Shown: positions 6,875 through 14,153, counted from the first letter of the stretch. The stretch is 24,376 bases of DNA from CAZLLV01 sp964560325 (GCA_964560325.1 CAZLLV010000042.1:1-24376); one strand, 5' to 3'. Numbers and translations are program-made. The notes: generated from the letters alone by a model not told the origin.

Positions 6875-8235
6875 GGCGGATCCTCCCATCGCCGCGCGCG
6901 CGGCAGGACGGCGGCGAGCACGGCCGGCGGACCCCAGACCGCCAGCCAGACCCACGGAAAGAGCGCGAACGGCTCGCCGCCGCCCGCCCCGGGCAGGGCG
7001 GCCAGGTAGGCGAGCGGCGCCGTCGCCGCCGCCAGCAGCCAGGCCGGCTGGAGCGCCAGCGCGGCCCAGGGGAGGACCCAGAGGAGGTACCAGGGATAGA
7101 CGGTGGCCGAGGCGAGCAGGACCGCTCCGAAGAGGGCGCCCGGCCCCGCCACCGGCCGGCGGTCGCCGAGCGAGCGGACGATCGGGGCCAGGAGTAGCAG
7201 TCCGAGGGCGAGCTTGGCGAGCAGGCGCGGGTAGACGTAGGGGTAGACGCGGTTCCAGGCGTCGTGCGCGCCGGTCGCTTCCTTCAGCCGGTCGAGCCCC
7301 GCCTTCACCGCGCCTTCGGCACCGGCCGCCGCGAGCAGGCGGTGGAGCGGCTCGTAGAGCGGCCCGTCGAACTCCCACGACACGCCGTAGGCGACGAGGC
7401 CCGGCGGCACCCCGCCGGTGGCGACGGCGACCGGCGCCAGGGCGGCGAGCAGGATCGCCCCCGCGACCGCCAGCACCGTCCAGGGCCGGCGGCTCTGGCG
7501 CGCCCAGAGCGGCAGAGCGAGGAGCGGAACCAGCTTCGCGAGCGCTCCCGCGGCGGCGAACGCGCCGGCGCCGGCGGCGCGCGACCGCGCCACCCAGAGC
7601 GCCGCCGCCACCGCCGCCGCCACGCCCAGGGCGTCGACGTGCCCCATGCCGGCGGTCTCGATCACCACCAGCGGGTTCCAGGCGTACCAGACGGTGCGGG
7701 CGATCGGCAGGCCGAGGCGGCGGGCGAGGGCGAGGAGGGCGGCGCAGCCGGCGAGGTCGGCCGCCGCGAGGAGCGCCTTGACGGCGAGGATCGGCGCCGG
7801 CAGGCCGGCGGCGAGCGCGAAGAGGCCGAGCGCGAGCGGCGGGTAGACGGTCGGCACGCCGCGGTGATCGACGCGCTCCCAGCTCCCGGGCGCGGCGCGC
7901 TCTCGCAGCGCGCCGAGGGCGGGGTCGTCCGGCGCCCGCCGGTACGGGTTCTCGCCGGCGAGCGCCACCGTCCCGTCCCAGGCGTAGCGGTGCACGTCGT
8001 TCGAGAGCGCCGGCGCGAGCGGCAGGGCGAGGAGGCGCAGGAGGAGCGCGGCGAGTAAGATGCCGGCCGGCGTCACGCAAGAGGACCGGCGCCGCGCGAG
8101 CCGATACGATGCGGCGAGGGCGGCGAAGCCGAGCGCGAAGAGCGCCGGCACGAGGTGGGGCGCGCGCGCCACCACCGGTCCCCACGCGACCGCGATCGAC
8201 ACCTGCACCGTAAGTACCGGCAGGGCGGCCGTCAA
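6871..8235 (-). CDS. GT87/DUF2029-like polyprenyl-phosphate-dependent glycosyltransferase
   Basis: A multi-pass membrane protein of about 454 residues with ten or more hydrophobic helices. The first extracytoplasmic loop has SNDVHRYAWDGTVALAGENP, the pattern of DUF2029/GT87 mannosyltransferases that take a sugar from a polyprenyl phosphate on the outer face of the membrane; the acidic Asp there is the likely catalytic region. PTVYPPLA, WNPLVVIETAGMGHVDALG and YPWYLLWVLPW are further family-like blocks. The start is uncertain: ATG 8298 would overlap the 5' end of the divergent GT2 gene by 43 bases, so TTG 8235, just before the first helix, is given. The stop overlaps truA (GTGA). The acceptor and sugar cannot be read from sequence. 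Confidence 0.75.
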   Translation of the reverse strand: MTAALPVLTVQVSIAVAWGPVVARAPHLVPALFALGFAALAASYRLARRRSSCVTPAGILLAALLLRLLALPLAPALSNDVHRYAWDGTVALAGENPYRRAPDDPALGALRERAAPGSWERVDHRGVPTVYPPLALGLFALAAGLPAPILAVKALLAAADLAGCAALLALARRLGLPIARTVWYAWNPLVVIETAGMGHVDALGVAAAVAAALWVARSRAAGAGAFAAAGALAKLVPLLALPLWARQSRRPWTVLAVAGAILLAALAPVAVATGGVPPGLVAYGVSWEFDGPLYEPLHRLLAAAGAEGAVKAGLDRLKEATGAHDAWNRVYPYVYPRLLAKLALGLLLLAPIVRSLGDRRPVAGPGALFGAVLLASATVYPWYLLWVLPWAALALQPAWLLAAATAPLAYLAALPGAGGGEPFALFPWVWLAVWGPPAVLAAVLPRARRWEDPP

Positions 8236-8243
8236 GCCCGCCC

Positions 8244-8254
8244 GGAGGGAGGAG
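8244..8254 (+). promoter_or_regulatory. Strong Shine-Dalgarno for the GT2 gene
   Basis: GGAGGGAGGAG ends one base before ATG 8256 and offers two overlapping purine-rich anti-16S matches. It is one of the few strong ribosome-binding sites in the window and fixes this start, which in turn argues against ATG 8298 for the divergent gene. Confidence 0.7.
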
Positions 8255-8255
8255 A

Positions 8256-9878
8256 ATGGACTCGGCCGCGTCGTCCTGGACGACGGCTCTCGTGGCAACG
8301 TACTACCTCATCCTGGGGGTGCTGGCCCTCTACGGGCTCCACCGCCTGGTGCTGGTCGGGGTGTGGTGGCGCACCCGCCACCGGGGCGCGCCGGCGCCGC
8401 CGGCGCCTCGCGAGTGGCCCAAGGTCACGGTGCAGTTGCCACTCTACAACGAGCTCTACGTGGCCGAGCGGCTGATCGAAGCGGTCTGCCGGCTCGACTA
8501 CCCGCGCGACCGCCTGGAGGTCCAGGTGCTCGACGACTCGACCGACGACACGCGCGAAGTGGTCGCCGAGGCGGTGGCACGGGCTCGGGCGCGCGGCGTC
8601 GACGTCCACCATCTCCACCGCACCGACCGCGCCGGCTACAAGGCCGGGGCGCTCGCCGCCGGCCTCGCGCGCGCCGCCGGTGAGCTGGTGGCGGTCTTCG
8701 ACGCCGACTTCGTGCCCCACCCGGACTTCCTCCGCCGGGCGGTCCCCCACTTCACCGCGCCGGGGGGCGAGGGGCTGGGGATGGTGCAGGCGCGCTGGGA
8801 CCACCTGAACCGCGGCTACTCGCTCCTCACCCGGGTGCAGGCGCTGCTCCTCGACGGTCACTTCCTGATCGAGCACACGGCGCGCCACCGGAGCGGCTGC
8901 TTCTTCAACTTCAACGGCACGGCGGGCGTTTGGCGGCGGCGGGCGATCGAGGACGCCGGCGGCTGGCAGGCGGACACCCTGACCGAGGATCTCGACCTCT
9001 CGTACCGCGCGCAGCTCGCCGGCTGGCGCTTCCTCTACCTGCCCGGCGTCGGGGTGCCGTCCGAGCTGCCGGTCGACGTCAACGGCTTCAAGGGGCAGCA
9101 GCGGCGCTGGGCCCGCGGCTCGATCCAGACCGGGCGCAAGCTCCTGCCGGCGATCCTGCGGGCGAAGCTACCGGCGCGGGTGAAGCTCGAAGCGCTGGTC
9201 CACCTGACGAACAACCTCTCCTACCCGCTGATGGTCGCGCTGTCGCTGCTGGTCTTCCCGGCGATGGTGGCGCGCCGGGGCGGCGGTATGGGCGAGGTTC
9301 TCCTGATCGACCTCCCGCTCTTCCTCGGCGCCACCGCCTCGGTGCTCGTCTTCTACGCCGCGAGCCAGCTCGCCCGGTCGCGCGAGGAGGCGGGGGAGCC
9401 GGTGCGAAAGCGGCGCGAGATCCGCTTCCTGCCGACGCTCATGGGCGTCGGGATCGGCCTCGCCCTGTCGAACGCCCGCGCCGTCCTCGGCGGCCTGGTG
9501 GCGCGGGGCGGGGAGTTCGTGCGGACGCCGAAGTACCGGATCGAGGATTCGGAGGGGGAGGCTTCCACCGGTTCCGCGGAGGGTGGGAGGGAGAGTGGAG
9601 TGAAGGCGGACTGGCGGCGCCTGCGCTACCGCGCCGGCCGCGGGCTGACGTTCGTCCTGGAGGGGCTGTTCGCGCTCTACTTCGCGGTGACGATGGTGAT
9701 CGCGTGGCGCTGGGGGATGTGGCTCTCGCTCCCCTTCCTCGCCCTCTTCCTGCACGGCTACGGCTACATGTTCTGGCTCACCCTGCGCTCGGGTTTCGGC
9801 GGCCGCGACCCGGCGCTCGCTCCGGCCTCCCCGGCACGCTCGCCGCGGTCGGCGCGCGGCGCGGCGAGCGGGGTGTAG
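8256..9878 (+). CDS. Processive family 2 glycosyltransferase (cellulose/mannan synthase-like)
   Basis: 540 residues. Inner-membrane GT2 enzyme: one N-terminal helix (about 10-38), a cytoplasmic catalytic domain (about 55-300), then several helices (about 320-410 and 465-505). All GT2 synthase motifs are present: LPLYNE (61-66), DDSTDD with Asp93/94, DAD at 149-151 (metal site), TED at 243-245 (catalytic base), and QQRRW at 281-285 (the QxxRW of processive enzymes). Overall layout is closest to CslA-type glucomannan synthases and bacterial cellulose-synthase-like proteins without a PilZ domain. There is no BcsB-like partner nearby. The hydrophilic stretch about 430-450 (EDSEGEASTGSAEGGRESG) is low complexity. 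Product unknown; divergent from a GT87-like gene, so an envelope glycan is likely. Confidence 0.85.
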   Translation: MDSAASSWTTALVATYYLILGVLALYGLHRLVLVGVWWRTRHRGAPAPPAPREWPKVTVQLPLYNELYVAERLIEAVCRLDYPRDRLEVQVLDDSTDDTREVVAEAVARARARGVDVHHLHRTDRAGYKAGALAAGLARAAGELVAVFDADFVPHPDFLRRAVPHFTAPGGEGLGMVQARWDHLNRGYSLLTRVQALLLDGHFLIEHTARHRSGCFFNFNGTAGVWRRRAIEDAGGWQADTLTEDLDLSYRAQLAGWRFLYLPGVGVPSELPVDVNGFKGQQRRWARGSIQTGRKLLPAILRAKLPARVKLEALVHLTNNLSYPLMVALSLLVFPAMVARRGGGMGEVLLIDLPLFLGATASVLVFYAASQLARSREEAGEPVRKRREIRFLPTLMGVGIGLALSNARAVLGGLVARGGEFVRTPKYRIEDSEGEASTGSAEGGRESGVKADWRRLRYRAGRGLTFVLEGLFALYFAVTMVIAWRWGMWLSLPFLALFLHGYGYMFWLTLRSGFGGRDPALAPASPARSPRSARGAASGV

Positions 9879-9904
9879 GCGGGACCGGGCCGCCGGGCGG
9901 GGCG

Positions 9905-9910
9905 TAGAAT
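9905..9910 (+). promoter_or_regulatory. Candidate -10 box for the GNAT gene
   Basis: TAGAAT, 8 bases before ATG 9919, in the 40-base gap after the GT2 gene. No Shine-Dalgarno precedes the ATG. Spacing is identical to nfo, suggesting a leaderless mRNA starting at the ATG. Confidence 0.45.
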
Positions 9911-9918
9911 CACGCCCG

Positions 9919-10458
9919 ATGGCCACGCTCGAACGCCGCCGCCCCGGAGAGCTTCGCCTCCGCCCCGCCGTGCCGGCGGACGCGGAGCTCCTGAAGCGCT
10001 GGCGCGACGAGTGGAGCGTGCGCCGCTTCCAGCCGCTCCACGACCTGTCGGTGCCGCAGCTCCGTTCGGACGTGAGCTCGCAGCGGATGCGGGAGCTCTA
10101 CCGGGGGCGGGGGGAGAAGTTCCAGTGGATCGTGGAGGAGGACGGGGTGGCGGTGGGGTGGGTGACGCTGGTGGTGTCGAACTGGGAGCACGGTCTGGCG
10201 GAGGTGGGGTACGCGCTCGGTTCGGAGCATCAGGGGCGGGGGTTGATGGTGCGGGCGCTGGGGCTGTTGATCGGGGATCTGTTCGCGCAGACGCCGCTGG
10301 AGCGGATCGAGGCGCGCTGCTCGGTGGACAACCACGCGTCGCAGCGGGTGCTGGAGCGGGTGGGATTCGAGCGCGAGGGGCGGCTACGCGCCTACTTCCG
10401 CCTCCACGGCCGGCGGGTGGACAACTACCTGTACGCGGTGCTGCGCGGGGACCGGTAG
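9919..10458 (+). CDS. GNAT-family N-acetyltransferase (RimJ/RimL-like)
   Basis: 179 residues, family-typical. Transfers acetyl from acetyl-CoA to an amine, often a protein N-terminus or a small molecule. Visible: LRLRPAVPADAELLKRWRDE at the start, VAVGWVTLVVSNWEHGLAEVGYAL (central strands), the acetyl-CoA pyrophosphate loop EHQGRGLM, and the RimL-type end SVDNHASQRVLERVGFEREG followed by LRAYFRLHGRRVDNYLYAVL. The substrate cannot be predicted. The second half uses G-ending codons heavily (48 of the 60 codons from 10081 by hand count). The stop TAG is part of the GTAG foot of a REP-like palindrome. Confidence 0.88.
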   Translation: MATLERRRPGELRLRPAVPADAELLKRWRDEWSVRRFQPLHDLSVPQLRSDVSSQRMRELYRGRGEKFQWIVEEDGVAVGWVTLVVSNWEHGLAEVGYALGSEHQGRGLMVRALGLLIGDLFAQTPLERIEARCSVDNHASQRVLERVGFEREGRLRAYFRLHGRRVDNYLYAVLRGDR

Positions 10459-10478
10459 GGGCGGGATCGCATCCCGCC
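10455..10478 (+). repeat. REP-like palindrome overlapping the GNAT stop codon
   Basis: GTAG (10455-10458, containing the stop TAG), one G, then a perfect hairpin with arms GGCGGGAT and ATCCCGCC around CGC (10460-10478). Nearly the same unit occurs in opposite orientation at the rseP stop codon (2968-2944). No U-tract follows. Confidence 0.6.
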
Positions 10479-10530
10479 GGGGTGGGTGGGGCTGGGGGCG
10501 TGGTGGATGGAGGGGGAGTGCCTGCGATGC

Positions 10531-10700
10531 GGGTTCGGGCCGGGGGCTCTCGCGCCTCCGGCACGGCTCGGCTGGTCGGACGGGCACCGTAGGCCTCGCC
10601 TGGGTTCACTTCGCGGGGGGAGCGGGCGTTCCCTTCCAGCGAGCTTGCCGGCTCCGCTCGTTCAACCGCCTCCGGTCGCGAGAGCCCCCGGCCCGAACCC
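10531..10700 (+). repeat. MITE-like element, copy A (170 bp)
   Basis: Bounded by perfect 24-bp terminal inverted repeats (10531-10554 and 10677-10700): GGGTTCGGGCCGGGGGCT followed by CTCGCG, and its complement. No coding sequence inside. The internal DNA (blocks CCGTAGGCCTCGCCTGG, TTCACTTCG and CAACCGCCTCC) recurs inverted in copy B at 10922-11087. It is non-autonomous if mobile, since no transposase is present. Confidence 0.65.
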
Positions 10701-10921
10701 TTGGCGTCTGTGGTTGGGGATGAGGAAGGGCTTCTTGCCGTAGCCGCTCGGACTGGTACTCGTGAGCGAGGTGGTTTCCTGGGAACGACGTTGGCTGTGC
10801 TCCTTGACGAACCGTCCGCCATCGAACGCAGTCGCGCTGTGATGACCCAGGCGGTCCGGCGTCCGCCCCCGTCCGATCGCCGACCCAGGAAGCCCGCCCC
10901 CCGCTCACCACCGTACGTCGA
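10701..10921. other. Unassigned non-coding spacer inside the compound repeat
   Basis: About 220 bp between copies A and B, visibly less GC-rich in its left two thirds than the flanks. Both strands have short open frames, but none has a start with a ribosome-binding site or any recognised domain. Could be a decayed gene, an RNA, or cargo of the compound element. Nothing further can be supported. Confidence 0.3.
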
Positions 10922-11087
10922 GGGTCCGGCCGGGGGCGCTCGCGCTGGAGGCGGTTGAGCGAGGAGAGCCAGCAAGCCCCGGGTGAGTGCACGCCGGGTG
11001 CCCTCCGAAGTGAATCCAGGCGAGGCCTACGGTGGAAGGGATATCAGCCGAGCCGTGCCGGAGGCGCGAGCGCCCCCGGACGGACCC
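10922..11087 (-). repeat. MITE-like element, copy B (166 bp)
   Basis: Terminal inverted repeats of 23 bp (10922-10944 and 11065-11087) with one mismatch: GGGTCCGGCCGGGGGCG followed by CTCGCG. The inside is copy A reversed, with local differences (for example GATATCCCTT in place of GTCGGACGGG, read on the minus strand). It contains GTGCACTCAC on the minus strand, which is also found in the element at 17765. Confidence 0.65.
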
Positions 11088-11140
11088 GCATCGCAGGCAC
11101 GCCCGCTCCGACCACCACGCCCTTCCAACCTCCCCCGCCC

Positions 11141-11167
11141 AGATCCTTCGCTTCGCTCAGGATGACA
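11141..11167. repeat. Short intergenic repeat of a widespread type
   Basis: AGATCCTTCGCTTCGCTCAG followed by GATGACA. The ends ATCCT and AGGAT pair as an imperfect hairpin. From memory this string, or its complement, recurs in intergenic DNA of many unrelated bacterial genomes; that recollection cannot be tested here. Single copy in this window. Confidence 0.4.
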
Positions 11168-11182
11168 AGGAAAGGTCGCAGA

Positions 11183-11253
11183 AAGAGGTTCGGGCGGGGG
11201 CGCCCTCCCTCCCCGTGAGGGGAGGAAGGGAAGGGGTTTGGAGGGGAGATCCG
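11183..11253. repeat. G-rich palindromic repeat, copy 1 (downstream of pcrA)
   Basis: Starts AAGAGGTTCGGGCGGGGGCG, then a near-perfect 12-bp hairpin (arms CCCTCCCTCCCC and GGGGAGGAAGGG around GTGA, 11203-11230), then a purine-rich run ending GATCCG. The second copy is at 20755-20827, inside the 5' end of hemW. Position just past the pcrA stop allows a role as a transcript end, but no U-run is present on the minus strand. Confidence 0.6.
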
Positions 11254-11275
11254 AGCTGCTCGGTCAGAGCAGCTC
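11253..11275 (-). terminator. Hairpin enclosing the pcrA stop codon
   Basis: Perfect 9-bp stem GAGCTGCTC / GAGCAGCTC with a five-base loop TGACC (minus strand) in which TGA is the stop codon of the helicase gene. No U-tract follows, so it is not a canonical intrinsic terminator; it may stabilise the 3' end or affect termination. Confidence 0.4.
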
Positions 11276-13546
11276 TAGATTCGCGTACTTCGCCATCATC
11301 TTCTTCTTCCCCGCCTTGTCGAAGAAGACCAGGATCTTCGCCTGATCCCCGCTCCCCTCCAGGCTCAGCACCACGCCCTCCCCCAGCACCGGATGCTCCA
11401 CCCGACTCCCCCGCCGGATGCCCCGATCCGAGTCGCCGGCGAACCCCGCGCCACCCGCGGCGCCGCGCCCCGACGGCGACGACTGCGTCCGCCAGCCGTC
11501 CGGCCGCGCCGCCTCCCGCTCCTGGCCGAAGAACGAATACACCCCCTGCAACCGGTCCGACGGCGCCCCGCTCCGCTGGAACAGACTCGGACTCTGGTTC
11601 ACCTCCAGCAGATGCCCCGGCACCTCCGCCACGAACGGCGACTCGAGCTGATCCTGGTAGCGCCCCGCGATCCGCCGCCGCCGGCAAGCCGTCAGGAGCA
11701 GCCGCTCCCGCGCCCGCGTCATCCCCACGTAGAGCAGCCTCCGCTCCTCCTCCACGTCGTCCGGCGTCCCCTGCGAGTTCCAGTGCGGCAGCAGCCCCTC
11801 CTCCAGCCCCCCCACCACCACCACGCGAAACTCCAGCCCCTTCGCGCTGTGGAGCGTCATCACCGACACCCCCCGGTCCTCCTGCCACGAATCGATGTCC
11901 GCCACCAGCGACACGTGATCCAGGAACGCCGTCAGCAGATCGTCCGTCTCCGCGTTCACCTCCTGCGACTCCGTGAACTCCTGCGCCGCGGACAAGAGCT
12001 CCCGGATGTTCTCCAGCCGGGCCTCCGACTCCGCGTCCCCCTTCTCCTCGTACATCGCGGCGTAGCCGGTCTTCTCGAGCAGCCGGTCGAGGAGCGCCGG
12101 CAGCGGCAGCTCCTCCGCCGCCTGCTGAAGCTCCTTCACCAGGTCGCCGAACCCCCGCAGCGCCGCCGCGCCGCGCGCCGGAATGTTGCCCATCTCGTCC
12201 TGCGCGATCACGTCCCACGGCGTCATCCCCAGCGACGCCGCCTCCTGCCGCAGCATCTCCTCGGTCCCCTTGCCGATCCCGCGCGGCGGCTGGTTCAGGA
12301 TGCGCGAGAACGAGAGCGAGTCGCGCGGGTTGCGCAGCACGCGCAGGTACGCCACCAGGTCCTTGATCTCCGCGCGGTCGTAGAACCGCGTGCCGCCGAC
12401 CAGGACGTACGGCACCTCCTGGCGCAGCAGCTCCTCCTCGATGGCGCGGGTCTGGGCGTTCGTGCGCACCAGGATCGCCATGTCGGAGAGCGGCAGCTCG
12501 GGACGCAGCGACTGGAGGGTGTTGACGACCCAGCGCGCCTCGTCGGCCTCGTCGTCGGCCCGGTAGAGCTCGATCTTGCGCCCCTCGCCCGAGTCGGTCC
12601 AGAGCTTCTTGCCGCGCCGCCGGCTGTTCTGCGCCACCAGCGCGCCCGAGGCGTCGAGGATCGTCTGCGTCGAGCGGTAGTTCCGCTCCAGCTTGCGGAT
12701 CGTGGCACCCGGGAAGCTCGTCTCGAACGACAGGATGTTCTCGATCTCGGCGCCCCGCCAGCGGTAGATCGACTGGTCCTCGTCACCCACCGCGGTCAGG
12801 TTCCCGTCGGAGCCGACCAGGGCCCGGATGAGGGCGAGTTGGGCGTGGTTCGTGTCCTGGTACTCGTCGACCAGCAGGTGGTCGATCCGCCCGCGCACCC
12901 GGTCGCCCACCTCCTCCTCGCGCGTCAGCAGGCGGACGGCGAGAGCGATCATGTCGTCGAAGTCGACTCCGGAGACCGAGTGCAGGAGCCCCTGGTAGCG
13001 CCGGTAGATGCCGGTGACCTTCTTCTGGAAGAAGTCGACCGCCTCCGCCTCGTAGCCGTCCGGGGTGAGGAGCCGGTTCTTCGCCGCGCTGATCGCGGAG
13101 AGCACCGAGCGCGGCGTGAACGCCTTCTCCGACAACCCTTCGGCCTCGATCGCCTCCTTGACCAGCTTGAGCTGGTCGGTCGTGTCCAGGATCACGAAGT
13201 CGCGCTTGAGCCCGACCCGCTCGCCGTAGCGCCGGAGCAGCACCAGGGCGAAGCGGTGGAAGGTGCCGACGAAGGTGGGCAGCGGGTAGATGCCGAGCAG
13301 CTCCTCGACCCGCTCGCGCATCTCCGCCGCCGCCTTGTTGGTGAAGGTGACGGCGGCGATCCGCTCGGGCGAGACGCCGGCCACCTGGGCGAGCCAGGAG
13401 ATGCGGTAGGTGATGACCCGCGTCTTGCCCGAGCCGGCGCCGGCGAGCACGAGCTGCGGCCCGTCGCCGTGCGTGACGGCGGCGATCTGCTCCGGGTTGA
13501 GGCAGGTTTCGAGGTCGAGGGGATCGGAGGTCGTGAGGCGCGACAT
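11264..13546 (-). CDS. pcrA: PcrA/UvrD-type ATP-dependent 3'-5' DNA helicase
   Basis: 760 residues from ATG 13546, the usual size. Superfamily 1A helicase acting in nucleotide excision repair, recombination control and clearing of stalled RNA polymerase. Visible: LNPEQIAAV (Q motif), AGAGSGKT (Walker A, Lys41), TFTNKAAAEMRERV (Ia), GTFHRFAL (Ib), DEYQDTNHAQ (II), GDEDQSIYRWRGAE (III), LERNYRST (IV), VSVMTLHSAKGLEF (V) and EERRLLYVGMTRARERL (VI). The C-terminal HPVLGEGVVL ... FFDKAGKKKMM is the RNA-polymerase-binding Tudor-like tail of PcrA/UvrD. The frame stays open upstream of ATG 13546 but that part reads through non-conserved DNA. Codons in the 3' third are G-ending more often than in the 5' part. 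Confidence 0.94.
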   Translation of the reverse strand: MSRLTTSDPLDLETCLNPEQIAAVTHGDGPQLVLAGAGSGKTRVITYRISWLAQVAGVSPERIAAVTFTNKAAAEMRERVEELLGIYPLPTFVGTFHRFALVLLRRYGERVGLKRDFVILDTTDQLKLVKEAIEAEGLSEKAFTPRSVLSAISAAKNRLLTPDGYEAEAVDFFQKKVTGIYRRYQGLLHSVSGVDFDDMIALAVRLLTREEEVGDRVRGRIDHLLVDEYQDTNHAQLALIRALVGSDGNLTAVGDEDQSIYRWRGAEIENILSFETSFPGATIRKLERNYRSTQTILDASGALVAQNSRRRGKKLWTDSGEGRKIELYRADDEADEARWVVNTLQSLRPELPLSDMAILVRTNAQTRAIEEELLRQEVPYVLVGGTRFYDRAEIKDLVAYLRVLRNPRDSLSFSRILNQPPRGIGKGTEEMLRQEAASLGMTPWDVIAQDEMGNIPARGAAALRGFGDLVKELQQAAEELPLPALLDRLLEKTGYAAMYEEKGDAESEARLENIRELLSAAQEFTESQEVNAETDDLLTAFLDHVSLVADIDSWQEDRGVSVMTLHSAKGLEFRVVVVGGLEEGLLPHWNSQGTPDDVEEERRLLYVGMTRARERLLLTACRRRRIAGRYQDQLESPFVAEVPGHLLEVNQSPSLFQRSGAPSDRLQGVYSFFGQEREAARPDGWRTQSSPSGRGAAGGAGFAGDSDRGIRRGSRVEHPVLGEGVVLSLEGSGDQAKILVFFDKAGKKKMMAKYANLELL

Positions 13547-13608
13547 GAGACGGACAGTCTCTCCGAGCCGGCGGGGGGGTTGCAAGGCCGGGCGCGGGCG
13601 CGCTCGTC

Positions 13609-13869
13609 CTACTCGAGCGGCGCGATCTTGCCGAGCGGCTCCAGGCTCTGCGCACGCTCCCACTGCTCCATCAGCTCGTCCTGGTGGAGCACCCCCCACT
13701 CGACGACCAGCCCACGTGCCCGGGGCGGGAGCTTGCCCTGGACGAAGGCGAGGGTGCGAATGTCGACCAGCGCTTCGAAGGAGCCGTATTCGGCGTGGAA
13801 GTGCGGCGGCGCGTGGTCGTCGAAGTACATCCGGATGACGATGCCGTAGAAGCGGCTGAGCTCAGGCAC
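13609..13869 (-). CDS. DUF4160 family protein
   Basis: 86 residues starting at GTG 13869, which overlaps the end of the DUF2442 gene by 8 bases. The N-terminal half is the DUF4160 signature: RFYGIVIRMYFDDHAPPHFHAEYG, with the HAPPHFHA histidine cluster. DUF4160 genes are commonly next to DUF2442 genes and the pair has been suggested to be toxin-antitoxin-like; function is unproven. Small, paired, overlapping genes with coupled translation fit that idea. Located 62 bases upstream of pcrA. Confidence 0.8.
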   Translation of the reverse strand: MPELSRFYGIVIRMYFDDHAPPHFHAEYGSFEALVDIRTLAFVQGKLPPRARGLVVEWGVLHQDELMEQWERAQSLEPLGKIAPLE

Positions 13870-14146
13870 CGGCAGGGACGGGATCGGGGTTCGCGAAGAG
13901 CTCCGCCAGAGATTTTCCTGTCAGGCGGAGGTAGAGAGCATCTGGACAGAGATCGACCTCGTCGCTCCACGCGATCGCGCGGCCGGGACCAACGTGGACC
14001 TTCTCGAACTCGGCCCGGTCCTCCCAGAGCGCGAACACGCCGCGGCCCGCGAGGTGGGACAGATCGACCTCGCCCTCGGTGCCGTCCGAGTAGCGGATCC
14101 AGATCGTGTAGCCGGCTCGCGGCTCGACTTCCAGGGGCTCGATCAT
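13862..14146 (-). CDS. DUF2442 family protein
   Basis: 94 residues from ATG 14146. Matches the DUF2442 pattern: a short strand-rich domain with YTIWIRYSDGTEGEVDLSHLAGRGVF, then WEDRAEFEKVHVGPGRAIAW, and the ending DLCPDALYLRLTG (the usual DxCPDxLY). A TTG three codons upstream is possible, but TAGATT (-10-like) ends 7 bases before the ATG and favours it. First gene of the pair with the DUF4160 gene. Function unknown; a toxin-antitoxin-like role is only a hypothesis. Confidence 0.8.
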   Translation of the reverse strand: MIEPLEVEPRAGYTIWIRYSDGTEGEVDLSHLAGRGVFALWEDRAEFEKVHVGPGRAIAWSDEVDLCPDALYLRLTGKSLAELFANPDPVPAGA

Positions 14147-14153
14147 CGAGATC

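Larger units (their letters stand above)
10496..11122. repeat. Large compound inverted repeat between GNAT and pcrA
   Basis: The outer arms 10496-10613 and 11122-11006 are inverted copies of each other over about 118 bp with scattered mismatches; shared blocks include GTGCCTGCGATGCGGGT, GCGCCTCCGGCACGGCTCGG and CGTAGGCCTCGCCTGG. The compound holds two copies, in opposite orientation, of a small element with terminal inverted repeats, separated by about 220 bp. Similarity extends about 35 bp beyond the terminal repeats on the outer side. No protein-coding gene is supported inside: frames on both strands are repetitive Pro/Arg/Ala-rich readings without domain similarity. Confidence 0.7.

Noticed and set aside
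6092..8185. A 697-residue reading with truA at its C-terminus
   Set aside because: The N-terminal 430 residues are the out-of-frame reading of the glycosyltransferase gene. The conserved TruA protein begins at 6874.
9875..9897. GTAG plus hairpin after the GT2 gene as a fifth stop-codon element
   Set aside because: Only a 5-bp stem (GGCGG / CCGCC) can be drawn, too weak to call in DNA this GC-rich.
9764..10975. A 403-residue minus-strand frame through the repeat compound and the GNAT gene
   Set aside because: It is Pro/Ala/Arg-rich, repetitive and antisense to two supported genes, and its upstream part is the inverted repeat itself.
10455..11275. CRISPR array
   Set aside because: Repeats are inverted, of different kinds and irregularly spaced, with no direct-repeat/spacer periodicity and no cas genes.
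13547..13699. Upstream extension of pcrA by about 51 codons
   Set aside because: It covers the end of the DUF4160 gene and shows no helicase sequence; ATG 13546 precedes the conserved N-terminus.
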